A stretch of DNA of 60,013 nt from Sulfurovum sp. 16-42-52 (GTDB lineage: Bacteria > Campylobacterota > Campylobacteria > Campylobacterales > Sulfurovaceae). The notes under the pieces were generated by a model, which saw only the letters and a list, made by a program, of their open reading frames with translations, was not told where the DNA came from and ran no database searches. Below are positions 1-8,168 of the stretch, piece after piece. The translations under genes and the position numbers were made by a program. The stretch's first letter is position 1. Each line of letters begins with the position of its first letter. The stretch lies in the NCBI GenBank assembly GCA_002281755.1, contig NCHB01000018.1, positions 1 to 60,013 of the forward strand. The letters run 5' to 3'.

Positions 1-494
1 AGATACCCGCTGGTGAGTACACCATAGGTATTGAGCAGATAGAGTATCCATAACAGTATCGCGCCAAGCGGTGTGGGAACACCTTCAAAGTATTTTGCCA
101 CTTCGCCGACATCCATCTTGAGATTGAACTCTACCAGTCTGCGCAAACCGCTGATGATATACCAAACAAACACCAAGCCCACAACTATCTCTTCCAGATC
201 CGCTAAGGCACTCTGCTTTTTGAGTGCATAAAAGAGCAAAAAAGCAGGCATCACGACAAAAGAGAGAAAGTCTGCAAACGAGTCGAGCTGTATGCCAAAC
301 TCAGTAGAAAGGTTGTATTTTCTAGCCAGTTTGCCATCGATGATGTCACATGCCCCTGCAATCCACGCAAGGATAATGGCAGTGAAAAAATCCCCTTTTA
401 CAATAAAAAAGATAGCCATCACCCCCGCTGAGACATTGAGGTAGGTTACGATATTGGCTATATTAAAGCGATTGTTTTTGTCAAATAAATTCAT
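1..494 (-). CDS. pssA: CDP-alcohol phosphatidyltransferase, probably phosphatidylserine synthase (3' end cut)
   Basis: Reading leftward from an ATG at 494, the frame is open to the window edge, so the C-terminus is missing. The protein carries the complete CDP-alcohol phosphotransferase signature D53-G-x2-A-R-x8-G-x3-D71-x3-D75, which binds the metal and the CDP group, followed by hydrophobic membrane segments. Family knowledge: these integral membrane enzymes transfer a phosphatidyl group from CDP-diacylglycerol, here most likely to serine, giving phosphatidylserine and then phosphatidylethanolamine. Phosphatidylglycerophosphate synthase is the main alternative; the motif placement near residue 50 and the PssA-like run of helices favour pssA. 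It is divergent from miaA, with about 60 bp between the starts. Confidence 0.8.
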   Translation of the reverse strand, partial: MNLFDKNNRFNIANIVTYLNVSAGVMAIFFIVKGDFFTAIILAWIAGACDIIDGKLARKYNLSTEFGIQLDSFADFLSFVVMPAFLLFYALKKQSALADLEEIVVGLVFVWYIISGLRRLVEFNLKMDVGEVAKYFEGVPTPLGAILLWILYLLNTYGVLTSGY

Positions 495-543
495 TGTTTG
501 CCTTCTTCATGAAAATACTATTTTACCTTTTTTGGGGTTATGG

Positions 544-549
544 TATGAT
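544..549 (+). promoter_or_regulatory. extended -10 of miaA, possibly leaderless
   Basis: TATGAT preceded by TATGG fits the epsilonproteobacterial extended -10 (TnTGn-TATAAT). It ends 6 nt before the miaA ATG at 556, and no Shine-Dalgarno sequence lies in between, so transcription may start at or next to the A of the start codon. Confidence 0.45.
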
Positions 550-555
550 TACGCT

Positions 556-1464
556 ATGAAAACCTTCAGACAACTTGCACTCATCGGGCCTACTGCGTCT
601 GGGAAAACGGCGCTTTCCATTGATGCGGCAAACAAGCTGAATGCACATATTTTATCGCTCGATTCACTTTCACTTTACAAAGAGATTGACATCACCTCCG
701 CTAAACCAAGTCTTGAAGAGCGTGGTGACATCAAGCATTTTGGCATCGATATGCTTTACCCCAATGAACCGTTTGATGTGACCACTTTTATCGGGCTCTA
801 CCATGAAGTTATTGCCCACTGTTTACAAGAAGAGAAAAATCTTATCATTGTGGGGGGGACAAGTTTTTATCTCAAGATGCTCATAGAAGGCATCAGTAGC
901 TTACCAAAAATAGACGAGCAAACCAAACAACAGGCAAATGAGATGCTGCGTGAACTTCAAAAAACTTATGTCTATCTTCATCGCTTAGATGCGGGCTACA
1001 TGTCACAGATAGAAGCCACCGATAGCTACCGCATCGAAAAAGCCTTGCTTATCTATCTGCAAACTGGGCTTACCCCCTCTGAGTATTTTAAACGCAATCC
1101 TCCACAGCCCACCATCACCGAACCACTCCCCATTTATCAGATAGAGATCGATAAACAGTGCCTGAGAGAGCGTATCGCACTACGTACTAAACTCATGGTT
1201 GAGAATGGGCTCATTGATGAAATTTGTATGTTGGAGCATAAATACACCCGCACACCCAACTGCATGGGTGCCATAGGTATCAAGGAGACACTAAGTTATC
1301 TCGATGGCATCTATGACAAAACCATGCTCATAGAGAAAATTACCACCAACACAGCGCGTCTGGCAAAAAGGCAAACTACCTTTAACACCTCTCAATTTAA
1401 AGATGTTATCAAAGGCAGTGTTGATGTATTGGCGCAACACTTTGATGCATTGAATTGGCATTAG
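556..1464 (+). CDS. miaA: tRNA dimethylallyltransferase
   Basis: 302 aa, the usual length of MiaA. The enzyme adds a dimethylallyl group from DMAPP to N6 of A37 in tRNAs that read codons starting with U. Visible features are the P-loop GPTASGKT (residues 11-18), the following DSLSLYKE segment that corresponds to the substrate-binding DSxQxYK region of the family, and the conserved IGIKE stretch in the C-terminal third. The frame is open further upstream to 454, but the family N-terminus and the promoter at 544 place the start at the ATG at 556. It is convergent with the exporter operon, whose last stop is 21 bp away. Confidence 0.93.
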   Translation: MKTFRQLALIGPTASGKTALSIDAANKLNAHILSLDSLSLYKEIDITSAKPSLEERGDIKHFGIDMLYPNEPFDVTTFIGLYHEVIAHCLQEEKNLIIVGGTSFYLKMLIEGISSLPKIDEQTKQQANEMLRELQKTYVYLHRLDAGYMSQIEATDSYRIEKALLIYLQTGLTPSEYFKRNPPQPTITEPLPIYQIEIDKQCLRERIALRTKLMVENGLIDEICMLEHKYTRTPNCMGAIGIKETLSYLDGIYDKTMLIEKITTNTARLAKRQTTFNTSQFKDVIKGSVDVLAQHFDALNWH

Positions 1465-1484
1465 ACTAGCCTACTTCAAAACCT

Positions 1485-2843
1485 TTAAAGTGTCAACAGT
1501 TCACCCATTTCTCTTTTGATATCCTGCTGAATGAGTAAAATATTGAGGTAATACTCCAATTGTTTCTGTTGTGCCTGAAGCGTAAACATTTCACGCTGAT
1601 TGACTTCAAAAAGATTACTTGACCCCACTTCATATTTTTTATTTTCAACTCTCTCAAGTTCTTCTACCAGCCCGATCTCTTCTTGACTGTTTTTAATATT
1701 TTCATTCAGTACTTCTAAAGAATAGAGTAAATTGGTCAAGTTTGTTTTCAACTCCAGTTTTAACTTGTTTTGTTCTTCTTCAACTTGTGCGATACCCCTT
1801 TGAATCTCTACTTTTCTTCCCTCATAACCTGTTCGCTCAAGCGGAAAATCAAAATTCAATCCAACCTTTGTTCCGCTGCCGTAACGTATATCCTGCACCC
1901 CATACGCAGAAATGCTCACATCAGGATATTGTGACAATGCATTATAATCACCCTGAAGGTTAAGTTTTGCCCTTTTGTATTCAAGTGCTCTCAAATCAGA
2001 TCTTTTTTCCAATGCTTCATCTATTGCTGATTGCAGGACAATCCTGTTTTTTTTCAAAAGCGACAAAGAAGGAAGCTGATAGTGTGCATCAAACTGATTT
2101 TGTGAGATATTCAAATATTTTAACAAAATTCTAAACGCATTATGATAGCTGTTTTGTGTGCTCAGTACTCTTTGTTTTCGCTGAAGAATCTGCTGTTTTG
2201 CATCTAACAATGCCACCTCAGGCAAATCACCCGAAGAGACTCTTGAGCGCGTAAAAGCATATCTTTTCTCTGCTTTTTGCAGAAGTGCTTTTTCTAGCTT
2301 AAAAATCTCATGATAATACAAAAGCGTATAGTATGAAACAATTACACTGGAGTAAAGATTTCGTATATTATTCTGTGCTTCAAACTTTGATTGCACTGCA
2401 CCAAGCGAGGCTGACTCAACCGTGTATTTACGATAGCTCATATCGTTTAAGATAGAGAATATGGGCACTTTAACCCCTATACGGTACTCCCCTTCATCTC
2501 CTGTTTTGATATTATTGTATTCTTGTATTCCTTCTGCTTTTCGATAACCAACCAATAATTCTGTTCCATTTTCAATGGGTTTTGCCAAAGTGACATCTAG
2601 GTATCTTCCATCACTGAGAGGATATTCCTTATTGTCCATATACGATGAGAGTTTACTATCAAATGCTCCCATAGAGGCTTGTGCACGCGCCTCGTCAATA
2701 TACTGTTTGCCTATTGCGGTATAAACATAAGGATTTTCTTTAGTGAGATATCTTGCTATCTGCTCAACCCTGAATACCTCTTTGGCGATGGCGTATTGCG
2801 TGCAACACACCATGACAAGCGTTGATACGATTACGGTTTTCAT
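1485..2843 (-). CDS. TolC-family outer membrane channel of an exporter
   Basis: 452 aa with an N-terminal signal peptide (hydrophobic residues 2-20, cut probably after A-I-A). The rest is rich in long amphipathic helices with the two-fold repeat typical of the outer membrane efflux protein family (TolC/CusC type), which trimerise into a channel across the outer membrane and periplasm. The ATG at 2843 overlaps the stop of the HlyD-type gene (ATGA), so the two are translationally coupled; the open frame continues upstream to 2984 but would only overlap the neighbour. It is the last gene of a three-gene export operon. The substrate is unknown. Confidence 0.85.
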   Translation of the reverse strand: MKTVIVSTLVMVCCTQYAIAKEVFRVEQIARYLTKENPYVYTAIGKQYIDEARAQASMGAFDSKLSSYMDNKEYPLSDGRYLDVTLAKPIENGTELLVGYRKAEGIQEYNNIKTGDEGEYRIGVKVPIFSILNDMSYRKYTVESASLGAVQSKFEAQNNIRNLYSSVIVSYYTLLYYHEIFKLEKALLQKAEKRYAFTRSRVSSGDLPEVALLDAKQQILQRKQRVLSTQNSYHNAFRILLKYLNISQNQFDAHYQLPSLSLLKKNRIVLQSAIDEALEKRSDLRALEYKRAKLNLQGDYNALSQYPDVSISAYGVQDIRYGSGTKVGLNFDFPLERTGYEGRKVEIQRGIAQVEEEQNKLKLELKTNLTNLLYSLEVLNENIKNSQEEIGLVEELERVENKKYEVGSSNLFEVNQREMFTLQAQQKQLEYYLNILLIQQDIKREMGELLTL

Positions 2844-4117
2844 AACGGTTTTTTCTCTGGCGTAACCATTTTGGGCGGAAATGCATTCATTAAACGCCAT
2901 AGCTGATACCAGATTGGAACATTGGACAATGCGACCCATACAGTCGCACCCGTACCGACTCTCAACTCTTTTTGTGACGGCCAAGGCTCTTTTGGATCTT
3001 CAACCACATAGGCATAGTAGTAACCTTTTTCGTGAGATACAGGGTCAACTTTTTTGATGATACCGCCAAAGGTTCCAAAACGGATCATCGGCCATCCGGG
3101 GATATTGAGTACAGGCCATCCATAAAATCGTATCCTCACACTCAGCCCTTCTTTGATAAGCGGCATATTGAAATCAGACACTTTAAGCAAAACCGTTCTT
3201 GTACTGACATCAGGTGAAAATTGCAAAACATCTTCGCCTTTTTTCACATAGGTGTTTTTGTCATTTTTTAATATTCTCATGACTGTGCCGTCTCTTTGTG
3301 CTAACACAGCAGCTGTTTCATATCGGGCTATATCAGTGAGTTGTCTCTCTTGTTCTCTTTTTAATCCATTTAGGCGTGTTTGAGATGTGAGAATGGTATT
3401 ATCAATCGTTCTTAATGTATTGTTTATCTCTTCCATAAATTGCATTTTTTCTTGTTCAATGATACTCAATCGACGTTTTTGTACACTGATATCGATATCT
3501 ATTTTTTCCAATTGTGCTTTTTGAACGATATAACTATTTTGCGCTTTTTCATAATGACGCTTTGATTCAATTTTTTCCCTGTAAAGCTGTTCTATCCTTT
3601 TGAAATTATTCAGCTCTATCGTATAACGATTGAATTGTGCTTTACGTTTGAGCTGCAGACTTTTTACCTGCTCCTCTGCTTGCTTATAGTGTTTTTCATA
3701 GAGTGCTGTACGTATCTTTTTTTGTTCTTCAGTACTGGTTTTGTTCTTTTTAAGTGCTTCTATCTCTTTCTCTGTATTTGCATACTGTATCTCCAAGCTC
3801 TCCTTCATACTATATACACGTTTTGTATACTCTTTATCCAAATCTGTCATAGTAAAGAGCTTGTCTCCCTTTAAGACATGCTGGTCTTCACCTGTATAAT
3901 AGTGATCAATAAATCCATTTATGGTCGCCGAGATAGTATGCACCCTTTCATTTGCATCATACGCTATCAGCTGACCTTCACCCTCGACGGTTTGTCTCCA
4001 TGGCAAAAAAAGCACAGCTATCAAAAATAACAAAATCACGATACTTACAAACCATATCTTTTCTGCTAAAGGGTTTGTTTTTGTTAGATTTAGTGCGGTA
4101 AACTCAAAATGTCTCAT
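2840..4117 (-). CDS. HlyD-family periplasmic adaptor (membrane fusion protein)
   Basis: 425 aa. A single N-terminal membrane helix (about residues 22-40) is followed by a biotinyl-lipoyl-like half (near residue 60-90), a long lysine/glutamate-rich coiled coil (about 95-265) and a C-terminal beta-barrel region. This is the layout of HlyD/EmrA-type adaptors that bridge an inner membrane exporter to a TolC channel. The last residues carry an unusual tryptophan- and proline-rich tail. Start and stop overlap both neighbours by ATGA junctions, which supports one complex made from three co-translated proteins. Confidence 0.85.
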   Translation of the reverse strand: MRHFEFTALNLTKTNPLAEKIWFVSIVILLFLIAVLFLPWRQTVEGEGQLIAYDANERVHTISATINGFIDHYYTGEDQHVLKGDKLFTMTDLDKEYTKRVYSMKESLEIQYANTEKEIEALKKNKTSTEEQKKIRTALYEKHYKQAEEQVKSLQLKRKAQFNRYTIELNNFKRIEQLYREKIESKRHYEKAQNSYIVQKAQLEKIDIDISVQKRRLSIIEQEKMQFMEEINNTLRTIDNTILTSQTRLNGLKREQERQLTDIARYETAAVLAQRDGTVMRILKNDKNTYVKKGEDVLQFSPDVSTRTVLLKVSDFNMPLIKEGLSVRIRFYGWPVLNIPGWPMIRFGTFGGIIKKVDPVSHEKGYYYAYVVEDPKEPWPSQKELRVGTGATVWVALSNVPIWYQLWRLMNAFPPKMVTPEKKPL

Positions 4118-5070
4118 AGGTTTTGACCCTCTAAACCAACAGACAATTTATGGATCTTGTAAAATCCTTCGATGGTGTCATAGATATAGTCTAGCTGTTT
4201 TACAAATCCTTTAAGCGAATAGGTTATTGAGGTCACAATGATCTCAGCTGCAACAAATTCGCCCAGTGGTAACGTGCCGATAATAACCAAATAACCACCC
4301 AAAATCAAAAAAATACTAAAAATAAGTCCTTCTATGAAATAGGTAAGTGCTAATTGTTTAATAATGATTTTGAAAAATTTCTGTCTTGCTTTGGCATAGT
4401 GACTCAGACTACTATCAAACCGCTGAAGTATCTCCTCATTACTGCCTTCTTCATCTTTGATATGCTGTAGAAAGTAAATCGTAGAGTGTTTTGCATCAGA
4501 TCGGTTTAATGCAAAATCGATGCCATTACGTCCCAAAAATAAAATGATATAAAAATAGAGTGTAAAAAATATGATTCCTGCAACAAATAACAACGGGTTA
4601 AATGCCAACAGAAGCAACATACTCACCAACATCTTTACCCCAACACCCAAACCATCAAGCAACAAAATGGGGAAGACCTTTTGAATCGCTGTAACATCAA
4701 AAAAATAATTCATCAGTTTTTTATACATCTTGGGATCAACCAAGGCTTTGCCTCTTAACTCCATCGCTTTTAGTGCTATTTCTATGCCTGCTTTTATAAA
4801 GAGTTTCTGTTGAAATTTCTCAATAATGTACTCTTTAATCACTTGCAATATCGTTACAAAAACAAATAAAACAAGAATAATAAAACCCAGTATGTAAATC
4901 GAAAAGGATGCATGCGCAAGAATACTGTTAATAACGAAAGAGGAGGCTAGAGGAATAGACAGGACCAACAGTGCATCAATCACCGAATAATAAATGAGGT
5001 TAAAAACATTTTTTCTGTCTTGTTTGATAATTTTTTTAACATTATCAAAAACAACATCATTCACATTCAT
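4114..5070 (-). CDS. ABC exporter transmembrane domain without ATPase domain
   Basis: 318 aa, strongly hydrophobic, with about five or six membrane helices and the charged cytoplasmic connectors of a type I (ABC_membrane) exporter domain. The chain stops where the nucleotide-binding domain normally begins: no Walker A, LSGGQ signature or Walker B is present, and no ATPase gene lies beside it. It heads the operon with the HlyD-type adaptor and TolC-type channel, which points to a type I secretion or peptide/small-molecule export role. Either an ATPase is encoded elsewhere or the protein acts without one. Function beyond this is not known. Confidence 0.7.
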   Translation of the reverse strand: MNVNDVVFDNVKKIIKQDRKNVFNLIYYSVIDALLVLSIPLASSFVINSILAHASFSIYILGFIILVLFVFVTILQVIKEYIIEKFQQKLFIKAGIEIALKAMELRGKALVDPKMYKKLMNYFFDVTAIQKVFPILLLDGLGVGVKMLVSMLLLLAFNPLLFVAGIIFFTLYFYIILFLGRNGIDFALNRSDAKHSTIYFLQHIKDEEGSNEEILQRFDSSLSHYAKARQKFFKIIIKQLALTYFIEGLIFSIFLILGGYLVIIGTLPLGEFVAAEIIVTSITYSLKGFVKQLDYIYDTIEGFYKIHKLSVGLEGQNL

Positions 5071-5117
5071 GTAAAATAGCCTTGTGTGTGAAAAACTTCA
5101 TAGGATACAAAAGTGAA

Positions 5118-5134
5118 GGGAGAGAAACTCTCCC
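5118..5134 (-). terminator. stem-loop after nuoN
   Basis: Perfect 7-bp inverted repeat GGGAGAG-TTT-CTCTCCC on the minus strand, 9 bp beyond the nuoN stop, followed by a modest T-rich stretch. It probably ends the nuo transcript and separates it from the exporter operon. Confidence 0.6.
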
Positions 5135-5142
5135 CTCTGTTA

Positions 5143-6633
5143 TCAATATCCGCTTGCGCTTATCATATAGTATAGATAAGAAAGAAGCGGTTGTACGTAG
5201 AAAATCGCTCCTATCGTAGCAAATGTTGCAAAACCGATAATCACCATGAGTGGTTTTGAAAGGTTATAGTAAATCGTATCAACATCTTTGATAGGGTCTT
5301 TAAGAAACATAAATACAATCAGTTTCAAATAATAGTATGCAGCAATCGCCGAGTTAAGTCCCATAACCACTGCAAGCCAGACATAGCCAGCATTGACAGC
5401 AGCCTGCATCACATAAATCTTACCCCAAAATACTGAGAATGGAGGAACACCTGCTAGTGAAAGCATAAACAATGCCATCACCACTGCACCCATTGGCATA
5501 ACTTTGATAAATCCTGCAAACTTTTCATACGGATGGTCATAGTCGATGTCAAAACGTCTTGTTTTGTGACGAGAGATCCACAGCATTGCAAATGCGCCCA
5601 GATTCGTAAACATAAAGAGTGCATAGTAAAGGAAGATACTGGTATTTCCTTCGCTGGTATCGAGTGCCATGGCAGCCATGATGAAACCTGCATGAGAGAT
5701 GGAAGAGTACGCCAGCATACGCTTCACATCATTTTGTACCAGTGCCATAATGTTCGACAGTGTCATCGTGATGACTGCAATGCCTAAAATCATCCATCTT
5801 ACCCACTCGACACCCAAATCAATATACATACCAAAAATTCTGATACTGACGACAAATGCGGCAACTTTTGGCACCACGGACATATACCCTGCCAAAGGTG
5901 AAGAAGCACCTTCATAGACATCGGGTACCCATGTATGGAAAGGAAAGAGTGAGAGTTTAAAGGCAAACGCCACCATCAACAACACAGATGAGCCAAAAAT
6001 GGTAATCATCAACCCTGTCTCATTCATGCGCCCTGCAAGTACTTCAGCCACTTTATAGAGTTCTACTGACCCTGTTAAAGCATAGACCACAGCTGAACCC
6101 ATCGCAAAAAAACCAGCTGCGAGAGCACCCATGGTAAAATACTTCACCGCTGCTTCATAGGAGTTGCTTCTATTATGAAGCGCAATAAGCGTATAGAGTG
6201 AGAGTGATGCCGTCTCAAGACCTACAAAAATAAGAATGAGGTTATCTGAAGCCACCATAAACTGAAACCCTGCAATCATAAACAAGAAAAGTGCAAAAAA
6301 TTCAGGGTACGAATACTCATGAAATCTTTTTGATGTGAGTGCAAGCGGTGTAAATATCATCGAACCGCCGATAATGAGCAGTTGAGAGATAATGGAAATA
6401 CCGTCTATCAGCATGACATCAAAGAAACCCCGTTCATTGACATTTAAGCCAAGAACTGCACCAAAATCAATAAAAAGCACCAATATGGTTAACATGACAT
6501 AAAGTGATTTGTGTATCTTGTTGTTCAGTAGATCGATAATCAGGATAATCAAACCGCCTACTATGGTAATAAGCATGGGCGCAAGTGTAATAAGATTTAG
6601 ACTCTCTAAACCCACTTTGATTGGCTCTAGCAT
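5143..6633 (-). CDS. nuoN: NADH-quinone oxidoreductase subunit N
   Basis: 496 aa, about 14 membrane helices, an antiporter-like proton-pumping subunit of respiratory complex I. The conserved Mrp/NADH dehydrogenase core is seen in the segment around FPFHTWVPDVYEGA, with the lysine and glutamate residues in membrane helices typical of this family, and in the later KRMLAYSSISHAG motif. It is the last gene of the nuo operon; its start overlaps the nuoM stop. Confidence 0.95.
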   Translation of the reverse strand: MLEPIKVGLESLNLITLAPMLITIVGGLIILIIDLLNNKIHKSLYVMLTILVLFIDFGAVLGLNVNERGFFDVMLIDGISIISQLLIIGGSMIFTPLALTSKRFHEYSYPEFFALFLFMIAGFQFMVASDNLILIFVGLETASLSLYTLIALHNRSNSYEAAVKYFTMGALAAGFFAMGSAVVYALTGSVELYKVAEVLAGRMNETGLMITIFGSSVLLMVAFAFKLSLFPFHTWVPDVYEGASSPLAGYMSVVPKVAAFVVSIRIFGMYIDLGVEWVRWMILGIAVITMTLSNIMALVQNDVKRMLAYSSISHAGFIMAAMALDTSEGNTSIFLYYALFMFTNLGAFAMLWISRHKTRRFDIDYDHPYEKFAGFIKVMPMGAVVMALFMLSLAGVPPFSVFWGKIYVMQAAVNAGYVWLAVVMGLNSAIAAYYYLKLIVFMFLKDPIKDVDTIYYNLSKPLMVIIGFATFATIGAIFYVQPLLSYLYYMISASGY

Positions 6634-8159
6634 TAGTTACCTCCCTTTGTTGTATTGCTAAGGCGTATCAAATCTTTTGCCTCTTGCGTGATTGCTTTCT
6701 CATCCATAAAGTTTAACAATGCTTTGACTGAATTATCGATAGGTGCTAGTACCGGTTTAGGATAGACCCCAAGCCAAATGACTATGGCTACCAATGGAAT
6801 AAGTGACCATGTCTCTCTGGTGTTTAAATCACTCAATTTTTTGTTCTCTTTGTTATCGAGCGGACCAAAGAACGTTTTTTTCATGACTCGTAACATATAC
6901 ACTGCACCCAAAATAATAGATGTTCCAGCTAAGATGGTCATCATAGGAGAGACCTGATAAAATCCAAGAAGTACCAAAAACTCACCGACAAAACCAATCG
7001 TTAACGGTAAACCCACGGATGCCATCAGCATAATCCCAAAAATCAGTGCGAATTTAGGCATCACGGCTGCAATACCGCCAAATTCTGACATCAGTTTTGT
7101 GTGTCTTCGCTCATATATCATACCCACCAACATAAACAGTGCGCCTGAGACAATCCCGTGAGACAACATTTGAAAGACTGAACCACTTAACCCTTCAGCA
7201 TTCATCGCAAAAAGACCCAGCATGATAATACCCATATGCGACACCGAAGAGTAGGCAATCACTTGCTTTATGTCTTTTTGTGCATAGGCTATCATCGCGG
7301 TGTAGATAATCATAATCAGCGACAATACTGCAATTGGTGTAATGGAAAGGACTGAAGCATCAGGGAACATAGGAAGCGAAAATCGTACAAATCCATAGGT
7401 ACCCATTTTAAGCAATACAGCGGCAAGAATCACCGAACCGATTGTAGGTGCCTGTCCATGGGCATAGGGAATCCATGTATGAAACGGAAACATCGGTACT
7501 TTAATCGCAAACCCAATAAAAAATGCAGCAAAGAGCCATAATTGATAATTGACCGGGAGCACCAATGCATACCAGTCTGTAATAGCAAAGCTCCAAACAC
7601 CCGTAAGGCTATGGTAGATATAGGCAACAAATAGCATACCTACGAGCATAATCAGTGAGCCTGTGAAGGTATAGAGAAAAAATTTGATCGCAGCATAAAC
7701 CCTTAACGGCCCACCCCATGCACCGACGATATAAAGCATCGGAACCAACGAAAGTTCCCAGAAGAGATAGAATAAAATCGCATCCAGTGCCACAAAGACA
7801 CCAACCATGGTCATCTCCAAGAAAAGAAGAGACAAAATCATATTTTTGATATTTTTAGTCTCACCCATACTTGCCATACCAATGAGTGTCATCAGTGTTG
7901 TCATGACAATAATAAAGAGAGAGATCCCGTCCGCACCAAGATAATAGGAAATCCCCATATCCGGAATGAGTGGTATCATCTCCACAAACTGCATACCGGG
8001 GTTTGCCATATCAAAACCTAGCCATAACCACAATGAAAGTAAGAACTCTATGGTGACTACGGTAATACCATAGGTTCTAATACTATTTTTATCTACTACA
8101 AATCCCAACAGTCCTGCAACTGCGGGAAAAAATACCAATACACTTAAAATATTTTCCAT
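6633..8159 (-). CDS. nuoM: NADH-quinone oxidoreductase subunit M
   Basis: 508 aa, polytopic antiporter-like subunit of complex I, homologous to NuoL and NuoN. The family core FPFHTWIPYAHGQAPT and the KQVIAYSSVSHMG helix are visible, as is the conserved membrane glutamate in LFWELSLVPM. It ends exactly where nuoN starts. Length and content are normal for the family, so it should form one of the proton channels of the membrane arm. Confidence 0.96.
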   Translation of the reverse strand: MENILSVLVFFPAVAGLLGFVVDKNSIRTYGITVVTIEFLLSLWLWLGFDMANPGMQFVEMIPLIPDMGISYYLGADGISLFIIVMTTLMTLIGMASMGETKNIKNMILSLLFLEMTMVGVFVALDAILFYLFWELSLVPMLYIVGAWGGPLRVYAAIKFFLYTFTGSLIMLVGMLFVAYIYHSLTGVWSFAITDWYALVLPVNYQLWLFAAFFIGFAIKVPMFPFHTWIPYAHGQAPTIGSVILAAVLLKMGTYGFVRFSLPMFPDASVLSITPIAVLSLIMIIYTAMIAYAQKDIKQVIAYSSVSHMGIIMLGLFAMNAEGLSGSVFQMLSHGIVSGALFMLVGMIYERRHTKLMSEFGGIAAVMPKFALIFGIMLMASVGLPLTIGFVGEFLVLLGFYQVSPMMTILAGTSIILGAVYMLRVMKKTFFGPLDNKENKKLSDLNTRETWSLIPLVAIVIWLGVYPKPVLAPIDNSVKALLNFMDEKAITQEAKDLIRLSNTTKGGN

Positions 8160-8168
8160 ATCTCCCCC

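Noticed and set aside
2844-2984. N-terminal extension of the TolC-type protein
   Set aside because: It overlaps the HlyD-type gene and lacks a signal peptide; the ATG at 2843 gives a clean signal peptide and an ATGA junction.
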